This document shows, in pieces, positions 36,601-47,050 of a stretch of DNA of 64,000 nt (positions are counted from its first letter, which is position 1; each line of letters starts with the position of its first letter). The stretch lies in assembly GCA_010094025.1 (NCBI GenBank), contig ML991794.1:308173-372172 (forward strand), written 5' to 3'. The notes beneath the pieces were generated by a model. That model ran no database searches, was not told the DNA's origin, and saw only the letters and a program-made list of their open reading frames with translations. The position numbers were made by a program, and so were the translations under genes. Source of the stretch: Viridothelium virens. Its lineage: Eukaryota > Ascomycota > Dothideomycetes > Trypetheliales > Trypetheliaceae.

Positions 36601-37530
36601 TTTCGAAACCGACGCCCAAAGGTAAACAGGTCGCTGGTAAGCCTATCACTAAAGGCAAACTACTACGACCTGGAGGACCTGGAGGACAGCCTGGGAAACT
36701 CTCCTCGCGACCTGCTGCTCAGTCTCGACCATCGGGTGGCTCAAGACCGGTACACCAACCCGCTGCTGCTGCTCAACCTGCAGCAAGGACCGTACCACAA
36801 CCCATTGCCGCAGTCAACGGAGTGAATCACAGCCGGAACGGGAGCGCAGGCGCGTCACGAGCACCGCCTCCGCTGCCGCCTCCCGCCGCGGCTCCAGCAC
36901 CCAAGGACCAATACCAAGCCATGTACGATTTCCAGGGACAAACGAGCGGAGAACTGAGTCTAACAAAGGGTGAAATCATCACCGTAACACAAAAGGAAGC
37001 AAACGGTACGTCCCAACCCCCTTCCTCTTACCCTGCCACTCCATCTCCCGCACCCATCATCATCAACACCCACACTAACGCCCCTCCTCCACCCAGGCTG
37101 GTGGCTCGCCAAACGCACCACCGACCCCTCCCAATCCGGCTGGGCCCCCTCCGCCTACCTCGAAGAACACAAGCCCCCACCCCCACCACCCCCTGCCGCC
37201 TCTCGCGCCGTCCCGCCACCCCCGCCTCCTCCCGCTGCCACGTCCGCCGCTCGCCCCGTCGCCAACGGCGCCGCCACCGCAGGGAAGCCCGCGCCCCCTG
37301 CACCACCCGCGAAGCGTCCTGCGGGGAGGAAACCCGCGCCGCCGCCTGCGCCCAGGGATAGTGGGTACAGCAGTACGCAGGCGAATGGGTCGGATGTGTC
37401 GAGGGAGAGCACGGCGAGTGGTGCTGGTGGTGGAGGAGGGGGACCGGGGATTGCGGGGGGTTTGGCGGAGGCGTTGAGGGCGAGGCAGGCGGCTATGAGT
37501 AGTAAGCGGGAGGAGGAGGATGAGTGGTGA
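33623..37530 (+). CDS. myo1: Class I unconventional myosin
   Basis: Modelled exons are 33623-33625, 33690-37005 and 37097-37530, 1250 aa. The main exon is certain; the start is inferred from ATG|GTATGG and acceptor GTCCAG at 33689, because no in-frame ATG precedes the motor otherwise. Motor domain: P-loop [13 protein letters not shown], switch [10 protein letters not shown], switch [17 protein letters not shown], then two IQ-type motifs ([26 protein letters not shown]). The TH1 membrane-binding tail runs to about 960, then a Pro/Ala/Gly-rich TH2, an SH3 domain ([17 protein letters not shown], continuing GWWLAKR after the 91-bp intron), a polyproline stretch and the acidic end EEEDEW that binds Arp2/3. 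It drives actin assembly at endocytic patches and is usually needed for hyphal growth. Confidence 0.93.
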
Positions 37531-38346
37531 GGAGAGGGAGGAGGGAAGGAGGGGGAAGGGGCGATCAGGGAATTTGGGCTGTCGTTCTTGCTGGGGTTGA
37601 TTTTCGAAGAATGGAAGACAGTGCAATGGGGAGGGAAGGAGAGTAGCTGCGTCTCAACAGGTGTTCAGTGGATTCGTTGAATTGGTTGGCAGGGCTGGGC
37701 TGGGCTGTATAAAAATTGAGAATATTTCCGGTGGCATTGTTTGATCTTGTTGCTCTGTGATACAATTGCTTTCTTAGATGGTTAAACAGCGATTGGCTCA
37801 AGTATAACTCAAAACACGGTTATGCCACGACTGTTCTTACAGCTACCTGGTGGAGCAAAACTCGCACTTCGTTTAGCTCGGTATGAGCAGTGTACGACTT
37901 CCTTCGCTCTGCGATAGTCACCATTTTCCAACTCATGTGTAGAAAGCTTTGTGAGCACATGGTGTTGAACATTACAGCTGATGCCATTGGTTTGCTCGCA
38001 CTCGCCGTCGTGTCGATCACAAGGAACGATTTCAAGTTCGTGAAGCTGAGCCACAATCTAAGCCCCTGTTTCGGATATCGCTCGGCTATTTCGCTCGGCT
38101 GAACTGATGCTACTCCAGAAACAGAGATACAGATATGATCAGAGGTCGCATTAGCACCGGGGGGAAGTGGAATCCCTGTTTCCGGCCCCCAAACGCCCCC
38201 ATTGACTCCACTGTATCGCGTAAGAGGCACAGTTATAGCAGATCAACGTTTTCACTGCTGGTAATAACAATGGGTTCCTTCGCCTGCATGTCGAAGCGTG
38301 AGATAGTGTATTCGACTTTATTGCTGTTTCTCGTTCTTTTGATCGC
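37531..38346. other. Intergenic, no confident gene
   Basis: An 816-bp gap. A minus frame at 37820-38230 (136 aa) starts MPLTRYSGVNGGVWGPETG and lies divergent to the NOV-like gene, but has no domain and no supporting splice structure, so I do not call it. Confidence 0.35.
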
Positions 38347-41300
38347 ATGTCTAATCTAGATCCACGCGGGGCTAAAGATCTCATCCAGAGAATTCGTCGC
38401 TCAAGACATGTCGACGATGAAGACGACTGGAATGCTGGAGATCTTTCTAGAAGCTTGGAAATGTGGGCTCTTACGGCCTTTTGTTCAGAGTGACTCTGGC
38501 TAACACTCTCAACAGTCTATCCGACCAGCTTTATTCTACGCAAACGCATTTTCTTTTTGAGCTTGTCCAGAATGCAGATGACCTTGAGTTTGAAGAGGAC
38601 GTGACGCCCAAGCTCGTCCTCGTCTATCGCCAGGACGGCTTTCTGTGGGTTGGCTCTAATGAGATTGGATTCAAAGAAGAGAATGTCAATGCAATATGTC
38701 GTCTTCAGTTAAGTACCAAGAGTGTGCGACAAGGGCAAAAGGAGAAAATTGGAGAAAAAGGCATTGGCTTCAAATCGGTCTTCAAAGTAGCCGACAAGGT
38801 TTGGATATCATCGCATCCCTTCTACTTTAGGTTCGACCGAGATGGAAAACTTGGAATGGTTACTCCGATCTGGGATGAAGACTTCCCTGAGAATAACGCG
38901 CTTGAAGAGCAGACCATGTTCTGCCTGAGAATTCCAAAGCAAAAGGACAGAGAGGCTGTCCAAAACCACCTCGTTGACCTCCAGCCGGATCTTCCTCTAT
39001 TTCTCCGCAACGTTCGTGAGATCCAGGTGATCATTCAAGACGTGGATGAGAATGAGTACGCCAATTTCATTGTCAAACGAGAACGGTGGAATTCTGTGGC
39101 ACCTCACGTTGATGTGGTTTTAAGGGAAGAAAATTTTGTCGAGGAGGCTGAAGAAGTGAAGATGCGGCTGATAATGGAGGAGAAGGTGACGACCTCCATG
39201 CCTTCTGAGGAACGACGCAAAAATGTCACTCAATCCAAGCTTCAAATGGGATTTCCAGTTCAAGAGAATGGCTTGCCACATTTAGCAAATCAAGATCTGT
39301 ATAATTTTCTGCCTGTCCGTGCTTACGGCTTACCGGTAAGAGGGTCTCTCGTTGTTCGACATCTCACATCTAATCTGTCTCCGCAGTTCCTCTTGAATGG
39401 CGACTTCCTTCTCAGCGCAAGTCGAGAAGACGTCGATCAAGGCAAGGAATGGAACGAAACCCTGGTCAAAGCAGCAGCCGAGCTCTTTTTACAAAGTGTA
39501 CGTCGCTTTAACAACGGCAGAGAGGGCTTGTTAAAATACGAATGGCCTCGTTACACACGGTCTCAAGGCACATCACGGGGCACTGCTCTCGACAAACTAA
39601 TTCCAGGAATCCTTCAGCTTCTCCGATCGAAAAAAGTATTGCAGTCTCAGGCAGGAACTTTTGAAGTTCCGAATGATCTCACTCATGTTCCTTTGAAATA
39701 TACAAATGGAAGCTCGCCACCAACCCCGCTATTGGCTATAGATGGAAACTTGAGACCTTTCCTAGCCAGTGAGTACAGTTTTCAGGATGTGGCGGATTTA
39801 GGTGTTCAATCACTCGTCCCACGAACCTTTTTTGCGGGTTTAAGGCGGCAGTTACAAACGAGTGCCAATGCTATCTACAAGCAGGCTCAGACCTGGCATT
39901 CGAGGGTCGCCAAGGCTATCACGAATCAGGTATCCTGGGATGATGCCAAAAGTATCAAAATCATTCCCCTTCGAGGTGGAACCTGGACCAGCGCCAGCTG
40001 CGGTAATCTCTATTTTCCGGAGCTGGATGAAGGCTTAGAAGTACCTCCTGGAATAAACATCTCGGTGATTGCCCAGGACGCTGCAGCTGAATCTGCTCGA
40101 AGAGCCATGTACAAATGGCTAGGGGCTAATGATCTCAATGTAGCAGAAGTCTGCCGACTGGTCCTAGATCGACACGAAAAGGATGATCATGAATGGGAAA
40201 CAGAACATGTTGTATCACATGCTTGGTATTTATTTCGTGCTTCGGCAACGTGTAGGCTTGATAGACCAGCCCGGCTACGGTTCGCGGAGCAAGGGACAGG
40301 CCATCTCTATTATGCGACTGCCATGTACCTAGACCACGGTGGTCCTTTTCACGCTTGGGAATTTCGGGAATACCTTCCTGATGGACCACGCCTATTTCAT
40401 ATACTTGATACAGCATACGCTAATAAAGCGTCTCCGGAGCTCAATGACGCCTGGGTAGCATGGCTTCGAAGCCTCGGAATATGGTCGATTCCTAGACTCG
40501 CGCAACCATTCGGCAGACGTCTTACTCCTGAATTCAAAAGTCTACTAGAAAGAATTCCTAGTCAACGAATACTCCAATTATTGACAAGGCAATGGGATGA
40601 CTATCGTCCTTATTTCAGTGACGATATTAGGAAGGAGCTAGGTGAAAGCCTTGTGGAATGTCTGGATGGGTCTCGACATCGCTTAAAAGACTGTTTTCTA
40701 CCAAAACCCCAGCTTCTCAGCGTGACATTTGCCATGAATACACTTCCCTTCGTGGATACTGAAGAGAATGAGCACTGGGAAAGCCTCAGCGAATTTGGTG
40801 TTGGAACTCGAGCTAATTTGCGATTTTATGCAACCATATTGAAGAACATCAAACACAAGCCATATATCAAACCTACGAAGGAGGAGATCATTCGATTATA
40901 CTCAAAAATTCAGACACTCATCGAGAAATATCCAAACAGTTCATGGTGAGTATCACTAGACTCGGCCAGGAAATGATAAGTCTAACGTCCACAAGCCCCG
41001 AGGTGAAAGATGCCATTTTTATCCCTACAGACCAACCTAGGTGGGTAAGCCCGAACGGCTGTGTTTGGAATGCTCCGACTAGCTTCCAGCGAATTCCCGT
41101 CCTTTCCAGATATTATCCCGACTTTACTCTTCTGTTCTCTCAATTTCTCCGAATTAGAGATGCGCAAATCGAAGATGTGGTTTCGGAGCTGCATAGCATC
41201 GCGGGTCAAGCTTCCTGCGTGCATATCATTAAAGACTTATTGAAAACATTGAACAAATTCCTCAAAGCTGGATCAAATCATGATCGCATTGACAGTCTGC

Positions 41301-43403
41301 GTGGAGCAGCCGTGCTCCCAATCCGGTCTGTCAATGGAGACGTCTCCTTAAGAAGATGCAATGACAATTCCATAGAGTGGTTCATTGCCGATAGGGAACG
41401 GCTACGTTCCTGTTTCTTTGAAAAGTTAGATATTTTGGACTTCAGCGTGGCTGATATTGAACGACTCGTCCCTTTGTGGAGACGACTACATATTGAACAA
41501 AAATACCTAGGCGGGAAAGTGAGCGAAATGACTCTGACTCGAGGTAGACTGCAGCTAGAACCATCCGCTCAATACATGATTAGGTCTAAAGCCGAATTCA
41601 TGTCCCGGTAAGTCACGATAAGAGTTTTACTGAACGTAGTTGACTCATATCGTGCTCTAGACTCGTGATCCGTCGCAGACGTGCCACCATGAAAGAGCAA
41701 CTAGCTGGAGCGGAAGTTTTCTCAACGGCAGATCTCGTACTTCGTCGGACTGTGCGAAAGTCTTCAGGTCAAGAAATTTACGCCGACGATGTCGGACGAG
41801 TGCGAGTACGGACAGATGAAGATCATATCTCTGTATACCTGAACGCCGAGGATACTAACTCCGGAAAGTACCCATGGTACCTCATCAAAGAGGAGCTTTC
41901 CAGATTCTTCGAGATTCCGCAGAACCGGCGTGAGTTTGTCTTGGGAATACTCACCATGGACGACCCAGAGTTGATTGAAGACATGCTTGAACGTAACAAT
42001 GTTTTAACGGAATCGGAGTCGGATGCGCGAGTGGACCAGGACCATTTCGACTATGAAGCGCCCCCACAGCCAGTCCCTGGAGTGCGGCAAGAGGGGATAC
42101 CAGCAACGCCAACTTCGTCAGAAGCTCCATCGCGTATAACTACCCCGGTGAGCAACTACGACTCTTCGCCTCGCCCATCGACGCCGGCAAGCCAGACGCA
42201 TCAACTGCGACATCGTGCCCCCAGCTCGAGGGGTGAAACTTTCTTGTCTCCCTCACCTATTCCAAGAGGTCCCTCAGGTCGATCACGAGCAGGCTCGACC
42301 AGTACATCGACCTACTACGTGATTGATCCATCAAGAATCGAAGCCGCCGCTGAGACGTTCAGATCGGAACACATTGTAGGTGTCAGCGCAGCTGAAGCGA
42401 CAGCCAGCTCCCGCGAAAGCACGTCGCTGCTTGCTGCTGTTTCAGCTCCACCTCTAACCCCAAATGCTCGAGGAACAGGTCATTCTCAGAGCGCATCCAT
42501 TCAATCATCCTTCACTTTCACCGTAGGTGAAGTTGAAGATGGCCCATTCAGCTTCAGTGATTTGCGACAAGCCTTGCCATCTATTACCCCAAGCCGCTCT
42601 TTTTCGCCGAGTCCATCCGAGACACCCAGTAGGGATGCGTCGCCGTCCCCATCTTCTGCGCCGATACGGCCTTCTCCATCAACCGCTCTCAGGACTCCCA
42701 GTCGCAATGCCTCGCGCGCATCGTCTCAATCGCCAGGTGGAGGAGGTTACGAACGGGAAATTGGATATGGAGGCGAACTCTTCGTTCGTCTCTCCTTCCC
42801 ACACCCCCTGACCATACTGTCAATTATCTACTGACTCTATCTCACCAGGTCTACAAATTCCTCGTCAACCGTTTCAATATCGGAAATAACTGCTGGACCA
42901 GTCGTTCCCGCTCTCTATACGGCCTTCCCACTTTTAGCGAGCATGAGCGCGACTACTCGGACTTCACTATCAGTGAATCCAGCGTCACTAGAGCCATCAC
43001 AGATTGGCTTATGTTATCTGGCTTCATGGAGGCAGATGCGTGGAGTGGGCGAGAGATGACGTACCATCTTGAGGTGAAGACCACGACGGGGGAGTGCAAC
43101 GATCCGTTCATGATGAGCAACAATCAACTCAACTTGGTGAGTCACCGGTTCTGCTATTTGCTAGATACATAGCGTGACTATGCTCCTGCGACGTCAAAAC
43201 GTCTATATACCTATGCTGACCTGAGTTCTCAACCGAAGGCGCGGAAGTGGCACGATAGCCCAAAGGACGTGTATATAGTCCTGCGCATCTACAATTTGAT
43301 ATCAGAGCCCCGGCTTCGTGCTTATGTCGACCCGTTTGCGCAGATGGTGGTTGGAAAACTGCGTTTCCTTGCCCGCGACGGTTATGAAGTATGTCCTGAT
43401 TAG
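38347..43403 (+). CDS. NO VEIN/sacsin-like protein: HSP90-type ATPase plus DUF3883
   Basis: Six exons (38347-38462, 38516-40945, 40996-41607, 41661-42783, 42849-43136, 43239-43403; introns 53, 50, 53, 65 and 102 bp) give 1577 aa. The N terminus has a GHKL/Bergerat ATPase: FLFELVQNADDLEF carries the metal-binding Glu/Asn, and GEKGIGFKSVFKVAD is the glycine lid. A long region without named domains follows, then a Ser/Pro-rich disordered part (about 1130-1420). The C-terminal DUF3883-like domain includes GELFVYKFL, CWTSRSR and YHLEVKTTTG, a pattern like PD-(D/E)xK nucleases (E-x-K). NOV-type proteins are large ATPases known from plants and fungi; sacsin uses the same ATPase as a chaperone. Their fungal role is unsettled. 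The final exon after NNQLNL ends soon after GYEV. Confidence 0.85.
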
Positions 43404-44467
43404 CCCACTTGGCAATGTTTCACAACCTCCTCCACATCACCTTCAGGAAAACCACGAAGCTCAGCCGCCTTCATCGAACTATAGACTGGGCGGAACTATG
43501 TGTGGCAGATAGGATGTTCCTTGACAATACTACCGAAGAGTCCGGACTCAATGAGCATACGAGTATCATCTCCAGCCTAGTCCGGAGCTATCGCAGCATC
43601 TTCGGTCTGAGCTCGAACTTTCGAACGAAGTTGATGCGAATGTGGAAGGTGGAAGGAATATGGATAGACATGATGAGATTGAGCTCGAGGTAGAGAAGCG
43701 ATGCGAATACACGGGAGACGTGAGAATGTACATCACATCTCAATGAATTGTGAACTGTGAACCGACTTCCGTGTACCCTCCCCCAAAACTTGGAGGCTTC
43801 TAGCACCCTAGCCCTAAGCTCTTTAGCCCAGGGCCCTTTGTCCCAAATGCAACTTACATTATAAACCCACAGTGAACATGACGAAGCCAACATCCAAACG
43901 CAGTGTCGCGAATTCAACCCTCGCCAACTCTTACGCCGGATGATCCAACCGCTTCCCCTACTCACGATGTGGGATTATCTGCTTCGAGCGGCTAACTCTC
44001 GACCGACAATTCGCTCAAACAAACATACTGTCTCTGCAGCTCTTTCCCGGAGCGATTTTCAGGGGCGCCAGGATCTCACCAGGCATGTACAGTCAGGCGA
44101 GAAAAGTACACGCTCGCTGGCGTGAGAAAATTGCTGGTGGTTGCACGGATCCTTTTATCCTAGTACTGTAGTTTCGGCACATCTTCAGGAGCAGTAGATA
44201 GTTGTACCGGACGGGCGGGACGAGAAAAGAGGCCCAGCCGCCGATGAAAAGCGCGACGTGGAGAAGTTTCGTCAAAGCTTTGATGAATTTCTTGTTTGCG
44301 TTCGGACTGTAGGGCTCGAGGCAGCAGAACATATTCCATGCATAATGTGACGAGATAGTAAACGTCATAGCCTGCCCGCTGCTATCAGACGAAAGAGTGG
44401 CAAACTACTGATCGTTCCAAGCTTTCTGTCTTTGAGCTGGTGCTTGATATGGGCTCAGGATGGAAAA
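43404..44467. other. Intergenic with membrane-protein fragment and a MITE
   Basis: It holds a minus-strand coding-like stretch (44368-44172, with FIGGWASFLVPPVRY and LLLLKMC) that stops being native exactly where an 83-bp MITE begins (44089-44171). Between 43404 and 43990 only short frames without domains occur. Confidence 0.45.
44089..44171 (+). mobile_element. MITE family A, copy 1 (83 bp, TA-flanked)
   Basis: It begins TACAGTCAGGCGAGAAAAGT and ends CCTTTTATCCTAGTACTGTA. The termini are inverted repeats of each other and the core CGCTCGCTGGCGTGAGAAAA recurs in the other copies. The TA ends suit a Tc1/mariner-type transposase. Confidence 0.85.
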
Positions 44468-46637
44468 TCATAGCGTTAACTTTCCAATCAAATCCTCAAG
44501 CTCACAAACCACATCATTGAAGACCGCACCTTGCAATTCCGTGCTTTCGAGATCTGTGCCGGAACCGAAGTCGCATCGGAGACATTTCTGGATGATTTTT
44601 TGGAATTTGAGTCCCAGTGGGTTGATGCTGGCGGCTAGGCGACGAGCTGTGTAGAGATTGTTGGGTTCGTGCTCTTGGCGGAGCTCTTGAAGAGACTTGC
44701 GATGACCAATTTGGAGGAGCGCAATACCAAGACTGCAGAGAGTCATATTTTCCACCCCGTAGAGGAGAGCTTGATGCGTTTGAAGGTCGACCTTGTTTCT
44801 GTTTGTTTTGCTGCACTGTTTGAGCTCTGCACTCGGGGCTGACGCATTATGTGTCGAGATTGCCATGTCCACGTCAGATAAGCTTTGGTTCGAGCTGACA
44901 ATTCGCTTTTGATTGCGAAAGTTGGCACTGAGGTGAAGCGTCGAAAGCGTCGTATCGGTGACATCGTCATCAGTAAGAAATAGTCCTAGATCTCCGAGCT
45001 CCCACTCTGATCTCAACCAGGGCGTTGATTGATACTGAAGTACGGCGAGAGCTAACTTGTGAGCTATCTGCAGTTGTTGAGGCACGCTCATGATGCTGCG
45101 ATTCTCACATCGAACAACATCGATGAGGGGGATTGGAGCCTGCTGTGCCATCCCGACCGGCTTCGGACGCTTCGTGGCCGCAGAGTATAGGAAGTGCCGA
45201 AAAGCTTTTTCTGACTGTAGAAAGCCGAGACATCGTTCTTCGTTTTGGCTTATACAAGTGTGATGCTTGAAGTGTTGGCAAAGGTTCTTCATCTTACAGA
45301 GATCCCGCGCTGTATCGGGCATGCTTTGAGGCTCCATTCCGTCAAAAGCCTGGTCATGGTCCCATTTTTTTAACTTCCAGCTTGGTGTCGTCTACCAAAT
45401 TGTGTTTCCTTTGCCTCTTTATCATTGATATCTGCTTATATTGTCGATCGGAAGCTTTCTCCAAATCCTTAGCGCAAGTCCCATTCAAGCCTGGCGCTAA
45501 CGCGAAAGGCTTTTTAGGCGGATGGACACCGAGGTCTTTGGAGTTGAGTGGACTGCATGGGTCCGCATGGGTGTACTCAAGCTTTCTTTTGCCTGCCACT
45601 CCAACATGCGCGTTCTCCGTTGTGGTTGAGCGAACGTATAGCCATATGGGTGGCTCGTCTACAGAATGACTTTTCCAGAACCATTAGCACAGGCCATTCA
45701 AGCACTGGAAGGGAGCACTCCAGATAAAAGGCGCTCAATGGAAAGAGTGAGTAGGGAAACTTACCTATTTAGCATCAAGCATTCATAAGAGACGGCTAAG
45801 TCCAACCGGACGCAATCGTTCACTTCCGCATCGACACAAAGTAAGGTCGTATGCTGTGAGTGCGTGGCTTCGGCACAGGAACTTGGCCAGGCATTTGCGA
45901 AAGCCTCATGGAGTGTTGCTGAGACCTCCCGAACAGCGCGAAAGCGATCGAGTACTTCTCTATTGCTAGGTCTTTTTGAAGGGACTATCGTGCCAGACTG
46001 CGAATCACTGTCATTAAGTTGTGGTCTGAGTATCCTCAGCTCCTCGCACAGCTCCGCTAAATACCGGATTTTTTTGAGGTAGACGTTTTTCTCGAAGGCA
46101 ATTATAACGGCGTTTCTGAGGTCGCTGACTCTACGCCTTGTCGATTCCATTGAGCCCGGCTTACAATTACGGGTTTCGAATATTTGGAGGTCGTTCTGAA
46201 TGTCACGTAGATGCTCTAACATCTCTTCAACAATGTCCGAGAAACATTGATAGTTGTCATTTCCAAGATGCTGCTGGAGATGCTCGTTATGGGCATTTCC
46301 GGTGCCGGAGACATCTAAGCCTACGTCTAAGATTGTGTCAATCTCCTCTGGGTACTTGATAATAGATCCAAGTAGCAGTGCGCATTCATTCTCAAAGAGT
46401 CTTTTCTGGACTCTCAAGCGCTTCTGCACATGAGTAACCTGTAAACGTCTGGTCAGCACTGAGACTAAGTCTGATCTTGGCCATTGTTGGTTATTGCACA
46501 AGGCAGGCGAAATGAAAGTAAATTACCTCGCGTGCCCAACGTCGGATAGTTTTGATCTTTTCGTAAGTCGTCCGGTATGACTTGACAGCCTCGACAATGA
46601 GCGGCAAAGCGCCCAGCGCTACACCTGCTACCTCCAT
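44468..46637 (-). pseudogene. DUF7580-like fungal protein (A7 frameshift)
   Basis: The exons are 46637-46527, 46438-45765 and 45669-44468 (introns 88 and 95 bp). The start gives MEVAGVALGALPLIVEAVKS, typical of fungal proteins with an N-terminal helical domain and C-terminal DUF7580 (degenerate kinase-like fold). The C-terminal signature is seen: IAHKLALAVLQYQSTPWLRS, a W-x-LGDLGLF-like segment, SLGIALLQIGH, and KCLRCDFGSGTDLES. At 45365-45371 a run of seven A on the coding strand shifts the frame: as read, KLEVKKMGP is followed by TGA at 45356, while one base fewer leads into WDHDQAFDGMEPQSMPDTAR and on to the stop at 44468. With that change the protein would be 661 aa. This may be a true pseudogene, an assembly error in a homopolymer, or slippage. 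It lies divergent to the Zn2Cys6/ARID gene. Confidence 0.75.
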
Positions 46638-47050
46638 GCTTCAAGCATGATGAAACTTGTCATGAACTAGAAGCAGTATGCGGCAAGCCAATGACAGAAA
46701 GCAATTGTGAGCTTTTGTAGGAAACGAACGTCATAGAGGATGAGCTTCATCATGGTGAAAGCAGGAACGACAATCGGAATTATGGAAGAGCCTTTGAATT
46801 GTCAGGCTGAAGCTTAGCAGCAATCGGCCAGTGAGAGGCAATCCAGTGCTTTCGACTCTATGCATTATGGCTGCATCCTATGGGGCTGTGCAGCCCAGAA
46901 AGTAGTCGAGGCTTTGCGCAAGGCTGAATCGGCTCGATAGGCTGCGTCTTCTGCAAGCAGAGAACGCATACATCTCTGCTAATACACTGCAGTATGAGAG
47001 CTTCGAGGTTTTCGTGAACTCTCAAGACTTACTACGATGACAAGTGGAGA
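46638..47050. promoter_or_regulatory. Divergent promoter, DUF7580-like and Zn2Cys6/ARID genes
   Basis: This 413-bp spacer is the only upstream region of both genes. No repeat was seen in it. Confidence 0.4.

Noticed and set aside
37028-37626. Minus-strand Gly/Arg-rich frames
   Set aside because: Shadows of the proline-rich myosin tail; no independent signal.
37820-38230. 136-aa minus-strand frame divergent to the NOV-like gene
   Set aside because: No domain or motif; could be chance. Left as intergenic.
38463-38488. A 26-bp intron at the start of the NOV-like gene
   Set aside because: Too short; a 53-bp intron ending at 38515 with a CTAAC branch keeps the same phase and fits the family sequence better.
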